Positions 1 through 10,076 of a stretch of 64,000 bases of DNA are shown piece by piece. The stretch lies in NCBI RefSeq assembly GCF_036023875.1, contig NZ_CP107931.1, positions 2,542,001 through 2,606,000 on the forward strand, given 5' to 3'. The stretch comes from Mycobacterium sp. NBC_00419. Lineage in GTDB: Bacteria > Actinomycetota > Actinomycetes > Mycobacteriales > Mycobacteriaceae. Below the pieces are notes generated by a model, which saw only the letters and a list, made by a program, of their open reading frames with translations, had not been told where the DNA came from and searched no databases. Positions within the stretch are counted from its first letter, which is position 1; each line of letters opens with the position of its first letter. The translations under genes and the position numbers were made by a program.

Positions 1-1
1 C

Positions 2-1288
2 TTCGTCGCCGTGGCCTACAAGCACCTCACCGACGCTGCCCCGGACGCGGGCACCGTGTTCACCTGGGGATCCAAGGCGATCGCGCCACACATCGGCTGG
101 ATCGGCGGCTATGCGCTGGTGCTCTCCAGCATTCTCGCCGGCGTCGGTGCGGCGGGAATTCTGGTCAATGCCACCGCAGTCGTGCTCGGCCTCGACGATC
201 CGCCGTCCTGGTTCAACGTGCTGGTGGCCGCGGTGTTCATTCTGACGACTACCTGGCTGGTGGCGCGCGGCGCCGAGGAGTCGTCGCGGACCACGCTGAT
301 CCTGACCATCGTGCAGTACGGCGGGCTGGCCGTGTTCGCGGGCATCATGGTGATCGCCGCGTTCCGTGGCCACCAGAGCCCGACCGCCGAGGCGTTCTCC
401 CTCGAGTGGTTCAACCCCTTCGCCATCGAGAGCCCCGGGGCGCTGCTGGGCGGATTCCTGGTCGCCATTTTCATCTTCTGGGGCTTCGACGCCTCACTGG
501 CGATGTCCGAGGAGACCACCGGCACCCCCGAGCAGGCCGGCCGCAGCGGCGTGACGGCCATCATCATCACCGTCGTCACCTACGTCGTATTCAGCGTCGC
601 CGCACTGGCTTTCGCAGGTATCGACGAAACCAGCCCGACCAGCCTGACCAATCCCACCAACATCGACGACGTCTTCACCACGCTGGCCGGTCAGGCCATC
701 GGCACCCGGGGCGCGGTGATCGCCGCGCTGATCGTCGGCATCTCGGCGTTCTCGGCCACGATGTCCACGGTGATGCCGACCGCCCGCGGGGTGCTGTCGA
801 TGGCCACGTACAAAGCGCTGCCGAACCGGTTCGCCTCGGTCGACGAGGTGAGCCAGACGCCGAAGTTCGCCACCTGGGTGATCGGCCTGACCAGTCTGGC
901 GATCTACGGGGGCCTCACCCTGGTCAGCGAATCCATCGTGGAGGATTCGGTCTACAGCGTCGGCATCGCCATCATGACCTACTACTCGGTGGTCGCGGTG
1001 TCCTCGGTGGTGTACTTCTGGCGCACCGCATTTCGGTCGGTGAAGACCGCGCTGGAGCAGGTCATCCTGCCGGGTATCGGGGCCCTGATCCTCATCCCGG
1101 TGGGCATCACCGAGGCCTATCACATGGTCGACCCCGAGTACGGCTCCGGCGGCTCGGTCGCCGGTATCGGCACGGTGTTCGTCGTCGGCGTACTCAGCCT
1201 GGCATTCGGGGTGGTGCTGATGATCCTGTGGAACATCAAGGCGCCGGCCTTCTTCCGCGGCGAGACACTGCCCACCGAGCGAACCTGA
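2..1288 (+). CDS. APC-family amino acid permease, 5' end cut off by window
   Basis: Polytopic membrane protein of the amino acid-polyamine-organocation (APC) superfamily, likely importing an amino acid or amine across the inner membrane. The open frame runs into the window edge, so the N-terminal segment (the first one or two helices of a protein usually near 480-500 residues) is missing and the visible GTG at 11 is internal. About 425 residues are seen, with many hydrophobic segments, an ADA-type internal helix around 'FWGFDASLAMSEET' and a loop 'MSTVMPTARGVLSMA' typical of the family. Substrate cannot be read from sequence. It stands alone, followed by a 144-bp gap before a small secreted protein gene. 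Confidence 0.8.
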   Translation, partial: FVAVAYKHLTDAAPDAGTVFTWGSKAIAPHIGWIGGYALVLSSILAGVGAAGILVNATAVVLGLDDPPSWFNVLVAAVFILTTTWLVARGAEESSRTTLILTIVQYGGLAVFAGIMVIAAFRGHQSPTAEAFSLEWFNPFAIESPGALLGGFLVAIFIFWGFDASLAMSEETTGTPEQAGRSGVTAIIITVVTYVVFSVAALAFAGIDETSPTSLTNPTNIDDVFTTLAGQAIGTRGAVIAALIVGISAFSATMSTVMPTARGVLSMATYKALPNRFASVDEVSQTPKFATWVIGLTSLAIYGGLTLVSESIVEDSVYSVGIAIMTYYSVVAVSSVVYFWRTAFRSVKTALEQVILPGIGALILIPVGITEAYHMVDPEYGSGGSVAGIGTVFVVGVLSLAFGVVLMILWNIKAPAFFRGETLPTERT

Positions 1289-1432
1289 CGCAGGCGTCAG
1301 ATACGTTGTCTGCGGACCGTTTTCGACCTGTTACCCAATGCCCAGTGTGGGCCTAACCTCGACACAGCTCGCGCCAATCGGTCATCCATACCGTTGAGAT
1401 CGCAAACACAACCGACTTAATCGGAGTAAGCG

Positions 1433-1741
1433 ATGAATCTCAAGCGCATGGTGTCCACCGCGACCGCGGCGACCGCTATCGGTGCAGCCGGCCTGTTCGG
1501 GCTGGGCGTCGGCACCGCCAGTGCAGACCCCGGCCAGCCCTGTGGCGGGCCGAATCCGGCTGCCTGCCAACAGGGTCCGGGCGGACCGGGCGGACCTGGC
1601 GGGCCGGGCGGACCGGGCATCAATCAGGCTCGCCAGGATCATCAGCCGTTCAACTACAACGGGCAGTGGGTACAGCCGATGCCCGCAGGCAATGGCCACG
1701 GCTGGGGCTTCTGGTTCCTCGGCCAGTGGATCGGCCTGTAA
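1433..1741 (+). CDS. Small secreted Gly/Pro-rich protein
   Basis: 102-residue protein with a clear Sec signal peptide (basic start, hydrophobic core, cleavage after 'GTASA' near residue 31). The mature part has a run of Gly-Gly-Pro units (about residues 50-62) and an aromatic C-terminus rich in Trp/Phe/Gly ('NGHGWGFWFLGQWIGL'). A cysteine pair sits near residues 37 and 45. I recognise the general style of small mycobacterial exported proteins but not a function. An SD-like 'GGAG' lies a few bases upstream of the ATG. Its TAA stop directly abuts the stop of the convergent kinase gene with no spacer. Confidence 0.75.
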   Translation: MNLKRMVSTATAATAIGAAGLFGLGVGTASADPGQPCGGPNPAACQQGPGGPGGPGGPGGPGINQARQDHQPFNYNGQWVQPMPAGNGHGWGFWFLGQWIGL

Positions 1742-3031
<1,290 letters not shown>

Positions 3032-3044
3032 TGGGGAATCCTAG

Positions 3045-3464
3045 TCACGCGGGACGGTCGTAGACGACACGGCTGCCCAGTATGACGTCCTGCACGGAAC
3101 GTCGCTTTTTGTCGACGGCGACCCACAGCAGCCCGATGGGGAACAGCACACACCCGAGGGCACGCAGCACGGCAACCGCCAACGGCATGCGCTCCGAGCG
3201 CCGCCCGATCACCCGCACCCCCAGCAGCACCGCACCCACGGTCCGCCCGGACAGCGTCCAGCACGCGGTCAGATACAACACCGACACCGCGAACGTCACC
3301 GCGGTCGAGAAGATCACGTTCGGCGCCGGGAACCGGAACGCGGTCGGGCTGACGATCAGCGTGGTCAGCACCAGCCCGAGATATAGCAGCCCCATGGTCC
3401 CGATGACGACCAGCATGTCGACCAGGGCCGCCAGGCCACGCGACACGATGCCGGCATTGGTCAC
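3045..3464 (-). CDS. RDD-family membrane protein
   Basis: 139-residue membrane protein with three to four hydrophobic segments and the RDD signature: 'SRGLAALVDMLVV' (Arg-Asp) near the N-terminus, 'GRTVGAVLLGVRVIGRR' in the middle and a conserved 'DKKRRSVQDVILGSRVVYD' C-terminal end. Function of RDD proteins is mostly unknown (some act as ion antiporters or assemble with secretion or kinase systems). GTG start at 3464 overlaps the stop of the upstream gene by 4 nt, so the two are translationally coupled, and it ends 13 bp before the kinase start. This order suggests one transcript and a shared envelope-related role (inference). Confidence 0.8.
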   Translation of the reverse strand: MTNAGIVSRGLAALVDMLVVIGTMGLLYLGLVLTTLIVSPTAFRFPAPNVIFSTAVTFAVSVLYLTACWTLSGRTVGAVLLGVRVIGRRSERMPLAVAVLRALGCVLFPIGLLWVAVDKKRRSVQDVILGSRVVYDRPA

Positions 3465-3853
3465 TGAAGGTCCTGGGGGTCCTGGTTGCGGCCGAGCATC
3501 CGGTCGACGAAACCGGAGACGACGTCGTCGGCACGGGCGGTTTGGGTGCGGACGTCGGTCATCACTTCGGCGGTGACGGTCCCGGTGGACTCCCGGATGA
3601 TCGTGGGCAGATCGACCCCGTCGATGATCTGGTCGGCCAGCCCGATCAGATCAATTCTGGCGATGATGGCGTCGATGTCGACATCGGCCACGATGGCATC
3701 AATATCGACGCGCTCGCGGACCAGCGCCGTCAGATCGATCTGGTCGAGCACCAACTCGGTGATCTTGGTCGCGGCCGCGACAGTGACCCGGGTGGCTTCG
3801 ACACGAGTGGTGCGAAGCCACCCCCCGATCAGCGGCAGGTGTTCCCAGGGCAC
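3461..3853 (-). CDS. Conserved hypothetical protein upstream of RDD gene
   Basis: 130-residue soluble protein with repeated amphipathic 'D-I-D-A-I' units (VDIDAIVADVDIDAIIARIDL) over about residues 48-75, giving an Asp/Ile-rich helical repeat. No signal peptide or membrane helix. This repeat style occurs in mycobacterial proteins located next to RDD genes. GTG start at 3853, 4-nt overlap with the RDD gene, so it is first in a coupled pair. I cannot assign a biochemical function; a scaffold or partner of the RDD protein is only an inference from context. Confidence 0.7.
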   Translation of the reverse strand: MPWEHLPLIGGWLRTTRVEATRVTVAAATKITELVLDQIDLTALVRERVDIDAIVADVDIDAIIARIDLIGLADQIIDGVDLPTIIRESTGTVTAEVMTDVRTQTARADDVVSGFVDRMLGRNQDPQDLQ

Positions 3854-3887
3854 CCCGGAATCGTAGTCACGCTCCCGATCCGTCGGA

Positions 3888-4526
3888 TCAGTTCATGTTC
3901 CAGGGTTCGCCGTAGGTGGTGACGCTGTCACCGGCCTTGGAGATCAGGCGGGCGAAGGGGCGCAGCAGCACGCCGCCGGCCGCACCGGTGACGGTGCCGT
4001 GGGCATTCGCCACGGCCACCGAGCCGTTGGGGCCCTCGACGTCCACCGAGAAGGTGGCGACTTCCTGGATACCGGGGCCGTTGCCCAGGTCAGCGCTGAT
4101 CGACACACCCGGAAACAGGTTCGGGGTGATGACCGAGCCCAGCGGGTTGAAACCCGTCGGGGACAGGTCCACGTCGTCGAGCAGGATGTTGGGGGTGGTG
4201 TAGCTGAAGTTGATACCCACACCGAGTGACCACGGGAAGCCGACCTGGTAGCCCAGCTCCAAGGTGCCCGCGAAGTCGTCGGCACCGTCGCCGACCACGC
4301 TGTAGACCGCCTTGCCGGAGTGGAACCACTCACGGGTCAGCCGGTTGCGGTCCAGGGGGAACACACCGTCGAGGAAGGTGTCCCACTGCTGAATCGTCAA
4401 CGTACGGCCACCGCCGTCGACCAAGCTCAGCTGATTGTCCAGACCCGCGTTCGAGGTACCCGTACCCACGAACAATGCCGCGACAGCGGCGATCATCGCT
4501 ACCAGCAGCCGACCGATAACCCTCAT
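3888..4526 (-). CDS. mspA: MspA-family outer-membrane porin
   Basis: Octameric porin of the mycobacterial outer membrane, the main route for small hydrophilic solutes in fast growers. 212 residues from the ATG at 4526, which has a strong 'AAGGGAG' ribosome site; a longer open frame upstream has no such signal. A 27-residue signal peptide ends 'TSNA', leaving a mature start 'GLDNQLSLVDG' as in MspA. By direct count the three constriction-zone aspartates fall at mature positions 90, 91 and 93 ('LDDVD'), identical in spacing to MspA, and the next loop is one residue longer ('LSPTGFNPLGS'). The C-terminus 'TTYGEPWNMN' matches the family. Its presence argues strongly against the M. tuberculosis complex. 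Monocistronic, with 236 bp of gene-free DNA upstream. Confidence 0.95.
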   Translation of the reverse strand: MRVIGRLLVAMIAAVAALFVGTGTSNAGLDNQLSLVDGGGRTLTIQQWDTFLDGVFPLDRNRLTREWFHSGKAVYSVVGDGADDFAGTLELGYQVGFPWSLGVGINFSYTTPNILLDDVDLSPTGFNPLGSVITPNLFPGVSISADLGNGPGIQEVATFSVDVEGPNGSVAVANAHGTVTGAAGGVLLRPFARLISKAGDSVTTYGEPWNMN

Positions 4527-4762
4527 GTTCTCCCTTAGCGTCGAGCGATTCCTGGCAGTTGACTGTGGAATTCGTACCCGGAGGGTGTCACACGAGCAAT
4601 AAGTTCGCCACACCCCTTCCCGGTGCGCGTCGTGGCGCGTCGCCACGACAGCTACCGGCATGACTGCGCCCCAACTGCAGCTTTGTTATCTGCGCAACCA
4701 CAATCACACCGTTGAAAAAATTCTGACGCCGTCGTCGACGCCCAGAATCGCGGCGATTCGAT

Positions 4763-5521
4763 CTAGCTTTCCGTGGGTGCCTTGAGCCTGGCGAGCGCAG
4801 CAATACTGAGCCGCGCCAAGTCCTCGGTCTCCGCGGGGCTCAGCACGGCTCCGATGATCTCGGCGATCCGGCGGTTGGTCAGCTCCTCAACCTCGGTATA
4901 GCGGCCCTTCTTGGCCGGATCGACCTCCACGTAGGGCGGCTGCCACCCCATGAACGCGGCGTACTCGGGGCCCTTGTTGAGCAGGTGCGCCTCGACCGGG
5001 CTGATCCCGGAGATCGTCAGCGCGTTGAAGTGCACGGCGGCCCGCAGTTCGCGCAGCACAAACATCACCTGGAACGCCCGTGCCGCGGAGTCGTCCGCGA
5101 GCGGCATGGCGCGCCAACCGGCGTAGAGCGGCAGGCCCGGCTCCGGCGCGGCGGCGATCACCTTCTCGCCCAACTCGGCGATCTGGTCCAGGCCCTCGGC
5201 TCCGGCCAGATGAGCGCGGCCGAAGTCTGCGGCCTGCTCCCAGTACAGCCGCGCGCTCTCAGGCGCGTCGTGCACGGCGACGCCGGCCTCCCAGCAGGTT
5301 CGGGCCACGGTCGGCTCGAAGACGGCGAACACGGCGTTGATGGTGGTGCCGGTGGCCCGGCCCAGTACCCCGCCGCGGCCGGCGAAGTACGCGGCGAACG
5401 GGTCCGGGTAACCGGCGGCCAGGCTCTTTTCCATCGTTTCCGGGCTGAGCATGAAGATGCTCACGGCCTCGCCGATGGCGGCGCCTGCGCTGCGGACGGC
5501 GTCCATATCGACCGTGCTCAT
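4763..5521 (-). CDS. SCO6745-family protein
   Basis: 252-residue soluble, mostly helical protein. It resembles the actinobacterial SCO6745 family by its 'GRGGVLGRATGTTINAVFAVFEP' region, the central 'LPLYAGWRAMPLADDSAARAFQVMF' segment and 'EAHLLNKGPEYAAFMGW' further on. Members are annotated as hypothetical or regulator-like; no catalytic motif is obvious. Single gene, 90 bp after the stop of the molybdopterin oxidoreductase on the same strand. ATG at 5521 is preceded by 'GAGGAGATCA', a good ribosome site. Confidence 0.7.
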   Translation of the reverse strand: MSTVDMDAVRSAGAAIGEAVSIFMLSPETMEKSLAAGYPDPFAAYFAGRGGVLGRATGTTINAVFAVFEPTVARTCWEAGVAVHDAPESARLYWEQAADFGRAHLAGAEGLDQIAELGEKVIAAAPEPGLPLYAGWRAMPLADDSAARAFQVMFVLRELRAAVHFNALTISGISPVEAHLLNKGPEYAAFMGWQPPYVEVDPAKKGRYTEVEELTNRRIAEIIGAVLSPAETEDLARLSIAALARLKAPTES

Positions 5522-5611
5522 GATTGATCTCCTCGTGTCATGCCTCGATCGTGTGGGCTATGTACACATTTCGTCGCGAATTCGCACTTTAGGCCCACAC
5601 TCGAAGCCAGT

Positions 5612-7855
5612 TCACGGCAACTGGCCTGACGCGACGGCCACCGTGACCGGGATGCCGTTGAGCGCGCCGTTACCCGAGGGCTCGTCGAGAAATGTTGGCG
5701 GAGAAAGGATGTTGGTGTTCACCCCGGGTGAGCCGTTGGCCACCGACAGCCGGGTTCCCGGCTGACCGTGACCCCAGCCGTGCGGCATGGAGACAACCCC
5801 CGGCTTGATGGCATCGGTCACCTCGACGGCAACCTCGATGCGGCCCGCCGAGGAGGCGACGCTGACGGTGTCGCCGTCGGCCACCCCGCGACGGGTCGCG
5901 TCCGCCGGGTGCATCAGCAGCGTGCACCGGTCGCGACCCTTCATCAACGCCGAAACATTGTGCAGCCACGAGTTATTCGAGCGCAGGTGCCGACGGCTGA
6001 CCAACACCAGTTCCTCGGGCTCACGCTCCAGCCGGCCCGCCAGCCGGGGCAGGTCGTCGAGCAGATACTGCGGGGCCAACCGGATCTTCTTGTCGGTGGT
6101 GTTGAGGATGTCGGGCACCTGGGCCACCATCGGGCCGAAGTGGATGCCATTCGGGTGAGCTTTGAGCAGGTCGAGCGACAGACCGCCCGGGTTCTGGCCG
6201 TAGCGGTCACCGAACGGCCCGGTGCGAAGCGTGAGGTCCAGGATGCGGTCGGGCCCGCCGCTGCGATAGTGGCTGCGGATCTCGGCACCGTCGAGACCCT
6301 GCGTGAAGCAGAGGTAGTCGAAGAAGCCGTCGTCGATGGCGGCGACATCGACGTCCTCGGCAGGCGTTCCCGCACACAGCCCGGTCAGGCGGACCAGGAT
6401 CTCCCACTCCTGCGGCCGATCCGGGTCCTCGGGGTTGAACACCGGCGCGGAGTAGTTGGAGATGCTCCCGATCGCGAACGCCAGGATCAGGTCGTCGTGG
6501 TGCGGCTGCTCCAACGGCGACAGCCCCGGCAGGATGACGTCGGCGTGGCTGGTGGTTTCGTTGAGCCACAGGTCGACGGCGATCATCGCGTCGAGTTGCG
6601 GCAGCAGTTCGGCGAGACGGTGCCCACCCGGGGTGGACAGCACCGGGTTTCCGGCGACGGTGATCAGCGCCTTGATCTGGCCCTCACCCGGGGTCTCGAT
6701 CTCCTCGGCCAGACACGACACCGGCACCTGGCCGAGCACCTCCTTGGCGCCGCGCACCCGGGTCTTCCAGCGACCGAACTCGGGCAGTCCGCCTTCCATC
6801 CCGGGCTGCGGCTGGGCGGTGACAGTCCAGACCGCCGGGCGCGGGAACATCGCACCGCCCGGGGTGTCGAAGTGTCCGGTGAGGATGTTGACAACGTCGA
6901 CGAGCCAGCTGGCCAGGCTGCCGAACTCCTGATTGCACAAGCCGATTCGGCCGTAGACGACGGCTCGTTCCGTCTCCGCCAGTTGGCGGGTCAGCTGTTT
7001 GATGCGGTCGGCGTCGATGCCGGTGACCGGGGCCACCCGCTCGGGCGTCCAGTCCGCTGCCGCCTCGCGCAGGGTGTCGACGCCGTCGATGTGGTCACCG
7101 AGCCGGCCGAGGTTCACCAGGTTCTCGGCGAACAGGGTCTGCACGACCGCAAGCAGCAGGGCGGCGTCGGTGCCCGGGGTGATGGGCAGCCATTCGTCGG
7201 CCTTGGCCGCGGTGGGGGTGCGCACCGGGTCGATGACGATCACGGTGTCGATACCGGAGATGATGCCCATGACATCGGGTGCGGCCAGCAGCGAACCCTG
7301 CGATGCCGCCGGGTTGGCACCCATGATCACCAACAGGTCGGTGCGCTCGATATCGGGCACCGGGAAGCCCCACCAGTTGCCGTACATCAGGTGCGAGGAC
7401 AGGTTCTTGGGCCACTGATCGACCGTGCCCGGCGAGTAGCTGACCGGGATGCCGGACATGCCCAGCAGCACGCCGGTATAGCGGCCCAGCGAGAATGAGT
7501 GCGCCAGCGGGTTGCCGGTATAACAGGTGACCGCCCCGATACCGTGCTCGGCGATCACCGGAGCCAGCAGTTCGGTGCAGCGCCGGAACGCCTCGTCCCA
7601 GCTGACCTCATGCCACTGACCGTCGACCTTGATCATCGGTGCCCGGATGCGGTCCGGGTCGTGATGAATGGCGCCCAGCGAGGTGCCCTTGGGGCACAGG
7701 TGCCCGCGGCTCCACACGTCGTCGGGGTTGCCCCGGATACTGGCCACGCGGCCGCTTTCGACCTGAATTTCCAAGCCGCACATGGCTTCACATAGCGGGC
7801 AGGTGTAGAGGTGGCGGCCGTCCCGGCCGGTGGTGGCGAGCGGCTCGGTGGTCAC
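5612..7855 (-). CDS. Molybdopterin-dependent oxidoreductase (formate dehydrogenase-like)
   Basis: 747-residue cytoplasmic enzyme of the DMSO-reductase superfamily. An N-terminal [4Fe-4S] site is seen as C-x2-C-x3-C with a fourth Cys in 'HLCPKG' (residues about 19-54). The central part carries bis-MGD binding segments ('VIMGANPAASQG', 'VIVIDPVRTPTAAKAD', 'LITVAGNPVLSTPGG') and the C-terminal ~120 residues form the molybdopterin dinucleotide-binding barrel ('LVSRRHLRSNNSWLHN', 'LMHPADA', 'VSMPHGWGHGQPG'). There is no twin-arginine signal and no obvious Cys or Sec Mo ligand. It resembles Rv0197-type mycobacterial oxidoreductases; the substrate is unknown. GTG start at 7855. No accessory subunits lie beside it. 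Confidence 0.85.
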   Translation of the reverse strand: MTTEPLATTGRDGRHLYTCPLCEAMCGLEIQVESGRVASIRGNPDDVWSRGHLCPKGTSLGAIHHDPDRIRAPMIKVDGQWHEVSWDEAFRRCTELLAPVIAEHGIGAVTCYTGNPLAHSFSLGRYTGVLLGMSGIPVSYSPGTVDQWPKNLSSHLMYGNWWGFPVPDIERTDLLVIMGANPAASQGSLLAAPDVMGIISGIDTVIVIDPVRTPTAAKADEWLPITPGTDAALLLAVVQTLFAENLVNLGRLGDHIDGVDTLREAAADWTPERVAPVTGIDADRIKQLTRQLAETERAVVYGRIGLCNQEFGSLASWLVDVVNILTGHFDTPGGAMFPRPAVWTVTAQPQPGMEGGLPEFGRWKTRVRGAKEVLGQVPVSCLAEEIETPGEGQIKALITVAGNPVLSTPGGHRLAELLPQLDAMIAVDLWLNETTSHADVILPGLSPLEQPHHDDLILAFAIGSISNYSAPVFNPEDPDRPQEWEILVRLTGLCAGTPAEDVDVAAIDDGFFDYLCFTQGLDGAEIRSHYRSGGPDRILDLTLRTGPFGDRYGQNPGGLSLDLLKAHPNGIHFGPMVAQVPDILNTTDKKIRLAPQYLLDDLPRLAGRLEREPEELVLVSRRHLRSNNSWLHNVSALMKGRDRCTLLMHPADATRRGVADGDTVSVASSAGRIEVAVEVTDAIKPGVVSMPHGWGHGQPGTRLSVANGSPGVNTNILSPPTFLDEPSGNGALNGIPVTVAVASGQLP

Positions 7856-7969
7856 CTCGTCACGGTAGTTCGGGGGCCCCGACGGGACTGTTGTTTCGTC
7901 AAAAATGACACCGGCGCTAAGTTACTTCGAATTACACAGGTGTGAGTAAGTTCTGTGGATAGCCGGAAA

Positions 7970-8524
7970 CTAGCTGGTCCGGCTAATTTCCAGCAGCTGA
8001 TCGACCGACCACTGGTCGTCGGCGTGGCTGCCGTAGTGCACGGCGAGCAGGGTGCCGTCGGTGTCGATCAGGAAGTCGGCAGGCAGCCCGAGATGCGTCG
8101 TCCCGTCGTTGTCCCCCACACCGGCCCAGTCCGGGTCGCCGCGATGCGCCATCCACTGCCGGCCGCCGCGGAAAGCCGCGGCCAGCGCCCGCGGGTTGGC
8201 CAGTGACCGCACACCCTTCTCCACCCCGAAGCTGCGGTAGTACCCCCGGTCGAGGTCGGCGACGACGGCGAAGGGCAGGTCGGCCTGATAACCACGCAGG
8301 TGCTCGGCGGACGAGTGGAAGAACGCCACCTCGGTGATACCGGCGGCCGCGATCTCGGCGTGCCGGCCGGCGAAGCCACGCAGGTGCAGGCTGCAGATCG
8401 GGCAGCCGGCGAACCGGCGGAACTGCAGGTGCACCCGTCCCGGTCCCGGCACGGCGATGACCGATCCGTCCAGTGCGGTGAGTGCAACGGGTTCGACCAC
8501 GTCACCGGCCGCCAGCCTGGTCAT
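7970..8524 (-). CDS. Peroxiredoxin-like (AhpC/TSA, redoxin) protein
   Basis: 184-residue thioredoxin-fold protein of the AhpC/TSA-like group. The active-site helix carries a 'GCPICSLHL' motif (Cys-x-x-Cys) directly after a beta strand 'HLQFRRFA', and there is a cis-Pro-side region 'GLPADFLIDTDGTLLAVHYG'. Likely a cytosolic thiol peroxidase or reductase. It begins only 4 bp after the accD4 stop, so it is almost certainly the last gene of the pks13-accD4 transcript. A link between mycolate synthesis and redox protection is inference from this spacing. I cannot tell whether it is a one- or two-cysteine enzyme. Confidence 0.8.
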   Translation of the reverse strand: MTRLAAGDVVEPVALTALDGSVIAVPGPGRVHLQFRRFAGCPICSLHLRGFAGRHAEIAAAGITEVAFFHSSAEHLRGYQADLPFAVVADLDRGYYRSFGVEKGVRSLANPRALAAAFRGGRQWMAHRGDPDWAGVGDNDGTTHLGLPADFLIDTDGTLLAVHYGSHADDQWSVDQLLEISRTS

Positions 8525-8528
8525 CTGA

Positions 8529-10076
8529 TTAGATCGGGATCAGGCCGTGCTTACGCAGCACGCGAGTGACCTGCTTGTCGCGCAACAACTTCAGTGTCTG
8601 ACGCAGCAGTAGCCGGGTCTGGTGCGGCTCGATCACCGCATCGATGAATCCACGCTCGGCGGCAATGTAGGGGATCGCGATGTTGAGGTTGTAGCCCTCG
8701 ACGAAGTCGGCGCGAATCTTCTGCACCTCGGGAGCCTTGGGGTCCGGGAACCGCTTGACCAGCAGCTGGGCAGCACCGTCGGCGCCGATCACCGCAATCC
8801 GGGCGGTAGGCCACGCGAAGTTGAGATCCGCGGTGAGTTGCTTGGAGCCCATTACCGCGTATGCGCCGCCGTAGGACTTGCGGATAGTCAGCGTCACCTT
8901 CGGCACCATGGCCTCGACGACGGCGTAGAGGAAGCGGCCGCCGCGTTTGATGATGCCGTTCTTCTCCTGCTCCACGCCGGGCAGGAAGCCCGGGGTGTCG
9001 ACGACAAAGACCAGCGGGAGGTTGAAGGAGTCGCAGAACCGGACGAACCGCGCCGCCTTGTCGGAAGCCTCGTTGTCGATCGCACCCGACATGTACATCG
9101 GCTGGTTGGCCACCACACCGACCGGGCGTCCGTCCACGCGGGCGAAACCGGTGATCATCGCCTGGCCGGCCTGGGCCGCCACATCGAGGAAGTCCCCATC
9201 GTCGAAGATCCGGATCAGAATCTCGTGCATGTCGTAAGCGGTGTTGTCCGCATCGGGAACCAGACTGTCCAGTTCCAGGTCGTGCGGGGTGATCTCGGGC
9301 TCCAGGCCAGGATTGACCACCGGGGCGTCATCGAACATGTTGGGCGGCAGGAACTCCAAGAAATCGCGAACGTAAGTGAAGGCGTCCTTCTCGGAGTCGA
9401 CGACCTGGTGGATGTTGCCGTACCGGGCCTGGTAGTCCGCACCACCGAGTTCGTCGAGGGTGACCTCCTCGCCGGTGACGTCCTTGATGACGTCGGGTCC
9501 GGTGACGAACATGTAGCCCTGGTCACGCACCGCGACAATCAGGTCGGTCTGGATCGGCGAGTACACCGCGCCGCCCGCGCACTTGCCCAGGATGATCGAG
9601 ATCTGCGGCACCACACCGGACAGCAGTTCATGGCGGCGGCCGAGTTCGGCGTACCAGGCCAGCGAGGTGACGGCGTCCTGGATGCGGGCGCCGCCGGAGT
9701 CGTTGATGCCGATGATCGGGCAGCCGACCATGGCGACCCACTCCATCAGCTTGGCCACCTTGCGGCCGAACATCTCGCCCACCGAACCGCCGAAGACGGT
9801 CTGATCGTGGGAGAAGACGCCCACCGGGCGGCCGTTGATGGTGCCGTGGCCGGTGACCACGCCGTCGCCGAAGAGCGCGTTCGGGTCACCCGGGGTACGG
9901 GCCAGTGCACCGATCTCCAGGAAGCTACCCGGGTCGAGCAACGAGTGGATGCGGGCACGGGCGCTGGGGATGCCGCGCTTGTCGCGCTTGGCGGCCGCCT
10001 CCCCGCCGGGCTCCTTGGCCAGCTCCAGCTTCGCGCGGAGTTCGGCCAGCTTCTCGGCAGTTGTGCTGGCGGTCAC
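8529..10076 (-). CDS. accD4: Acyl-CoA carboxylase beta subunit AccD4
   Basis: 515-residue carboxyltransferase subunit that, with AccA3, carboxylates a long-chain acyl-CoA to give the alpha-branch donor for Pks13 in mycolic acid synthesis. The two crotonase-like halves are seen: an N-terminal acyl-CoA half with '[14 protein letters not shown]' and the 'GGAVYSP' oxyanion loop, and a C-terminal carboxybiotin half with '[13 protein letters not shown]' and 'SYGGAYAVM'. The start is GTG at 10076, overlapping the pks13 TGA by three bases (GTGA), so translation is coupled to pks13. Assignment to AccD4 among the AccD paralogues rests on the pks13 neighbourhood, which is diagnostic in mycobacteria. Confidence 0.95.
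   Translation of the reverse strand: MTASTTAEKLAELRAKLELAKEPGGEAAAKRDKRGIPSARARIHSLLDPGSFLEIGALARTPGDPNALFGDGVVTGHGTINGRPVGVFSHDQTVFGGSVGEMFGRKVAKLMEWVAMVGCPIIGINDSGGARIQDAVTSLAWYAELGRRHELLSGVVPQISIILGKCAGGAVYSPIQTDLIVAVRDQGYMFVTGPDVIKDVTGEEVTLDELGGADYQARYGNIHQVVDSEKDAFTYVRDFLEFLPPNMFDDAPVVNPGLEPEITPHDLELDSLVPDADNTAYDMHEILIRIFDDGDFLDVAAQAGQAMITGFARVDGRPVGVVANQPMYMSGAIDNEASDKAARFVRFCDSFNLPLVFVVDTPGFLPGVEQEKNGIIKRGGRFLYAVVEAMVPKVTLTIRKSYGGAYAVMGSKQLTADLNFAWPTARIAVIGADGAAQLLVKRFPDPKAPEVQKIRADFVEGYNLNIAIPYIAAERGFIDAVIEPHQTRLLLRQTLKLLRDKQVTRVLRKHGLIPI

Noticed and set aside
5768..7498. 576-codon plus-strand frame opposite the molybdopterin oxidoreductase
   Set aside because: Composition (Arg/Gly/Val/Asp-rich, no motifs) is that of an antisense frame of a high-GC gene; the minus-strand protein has all enzyme motifs.
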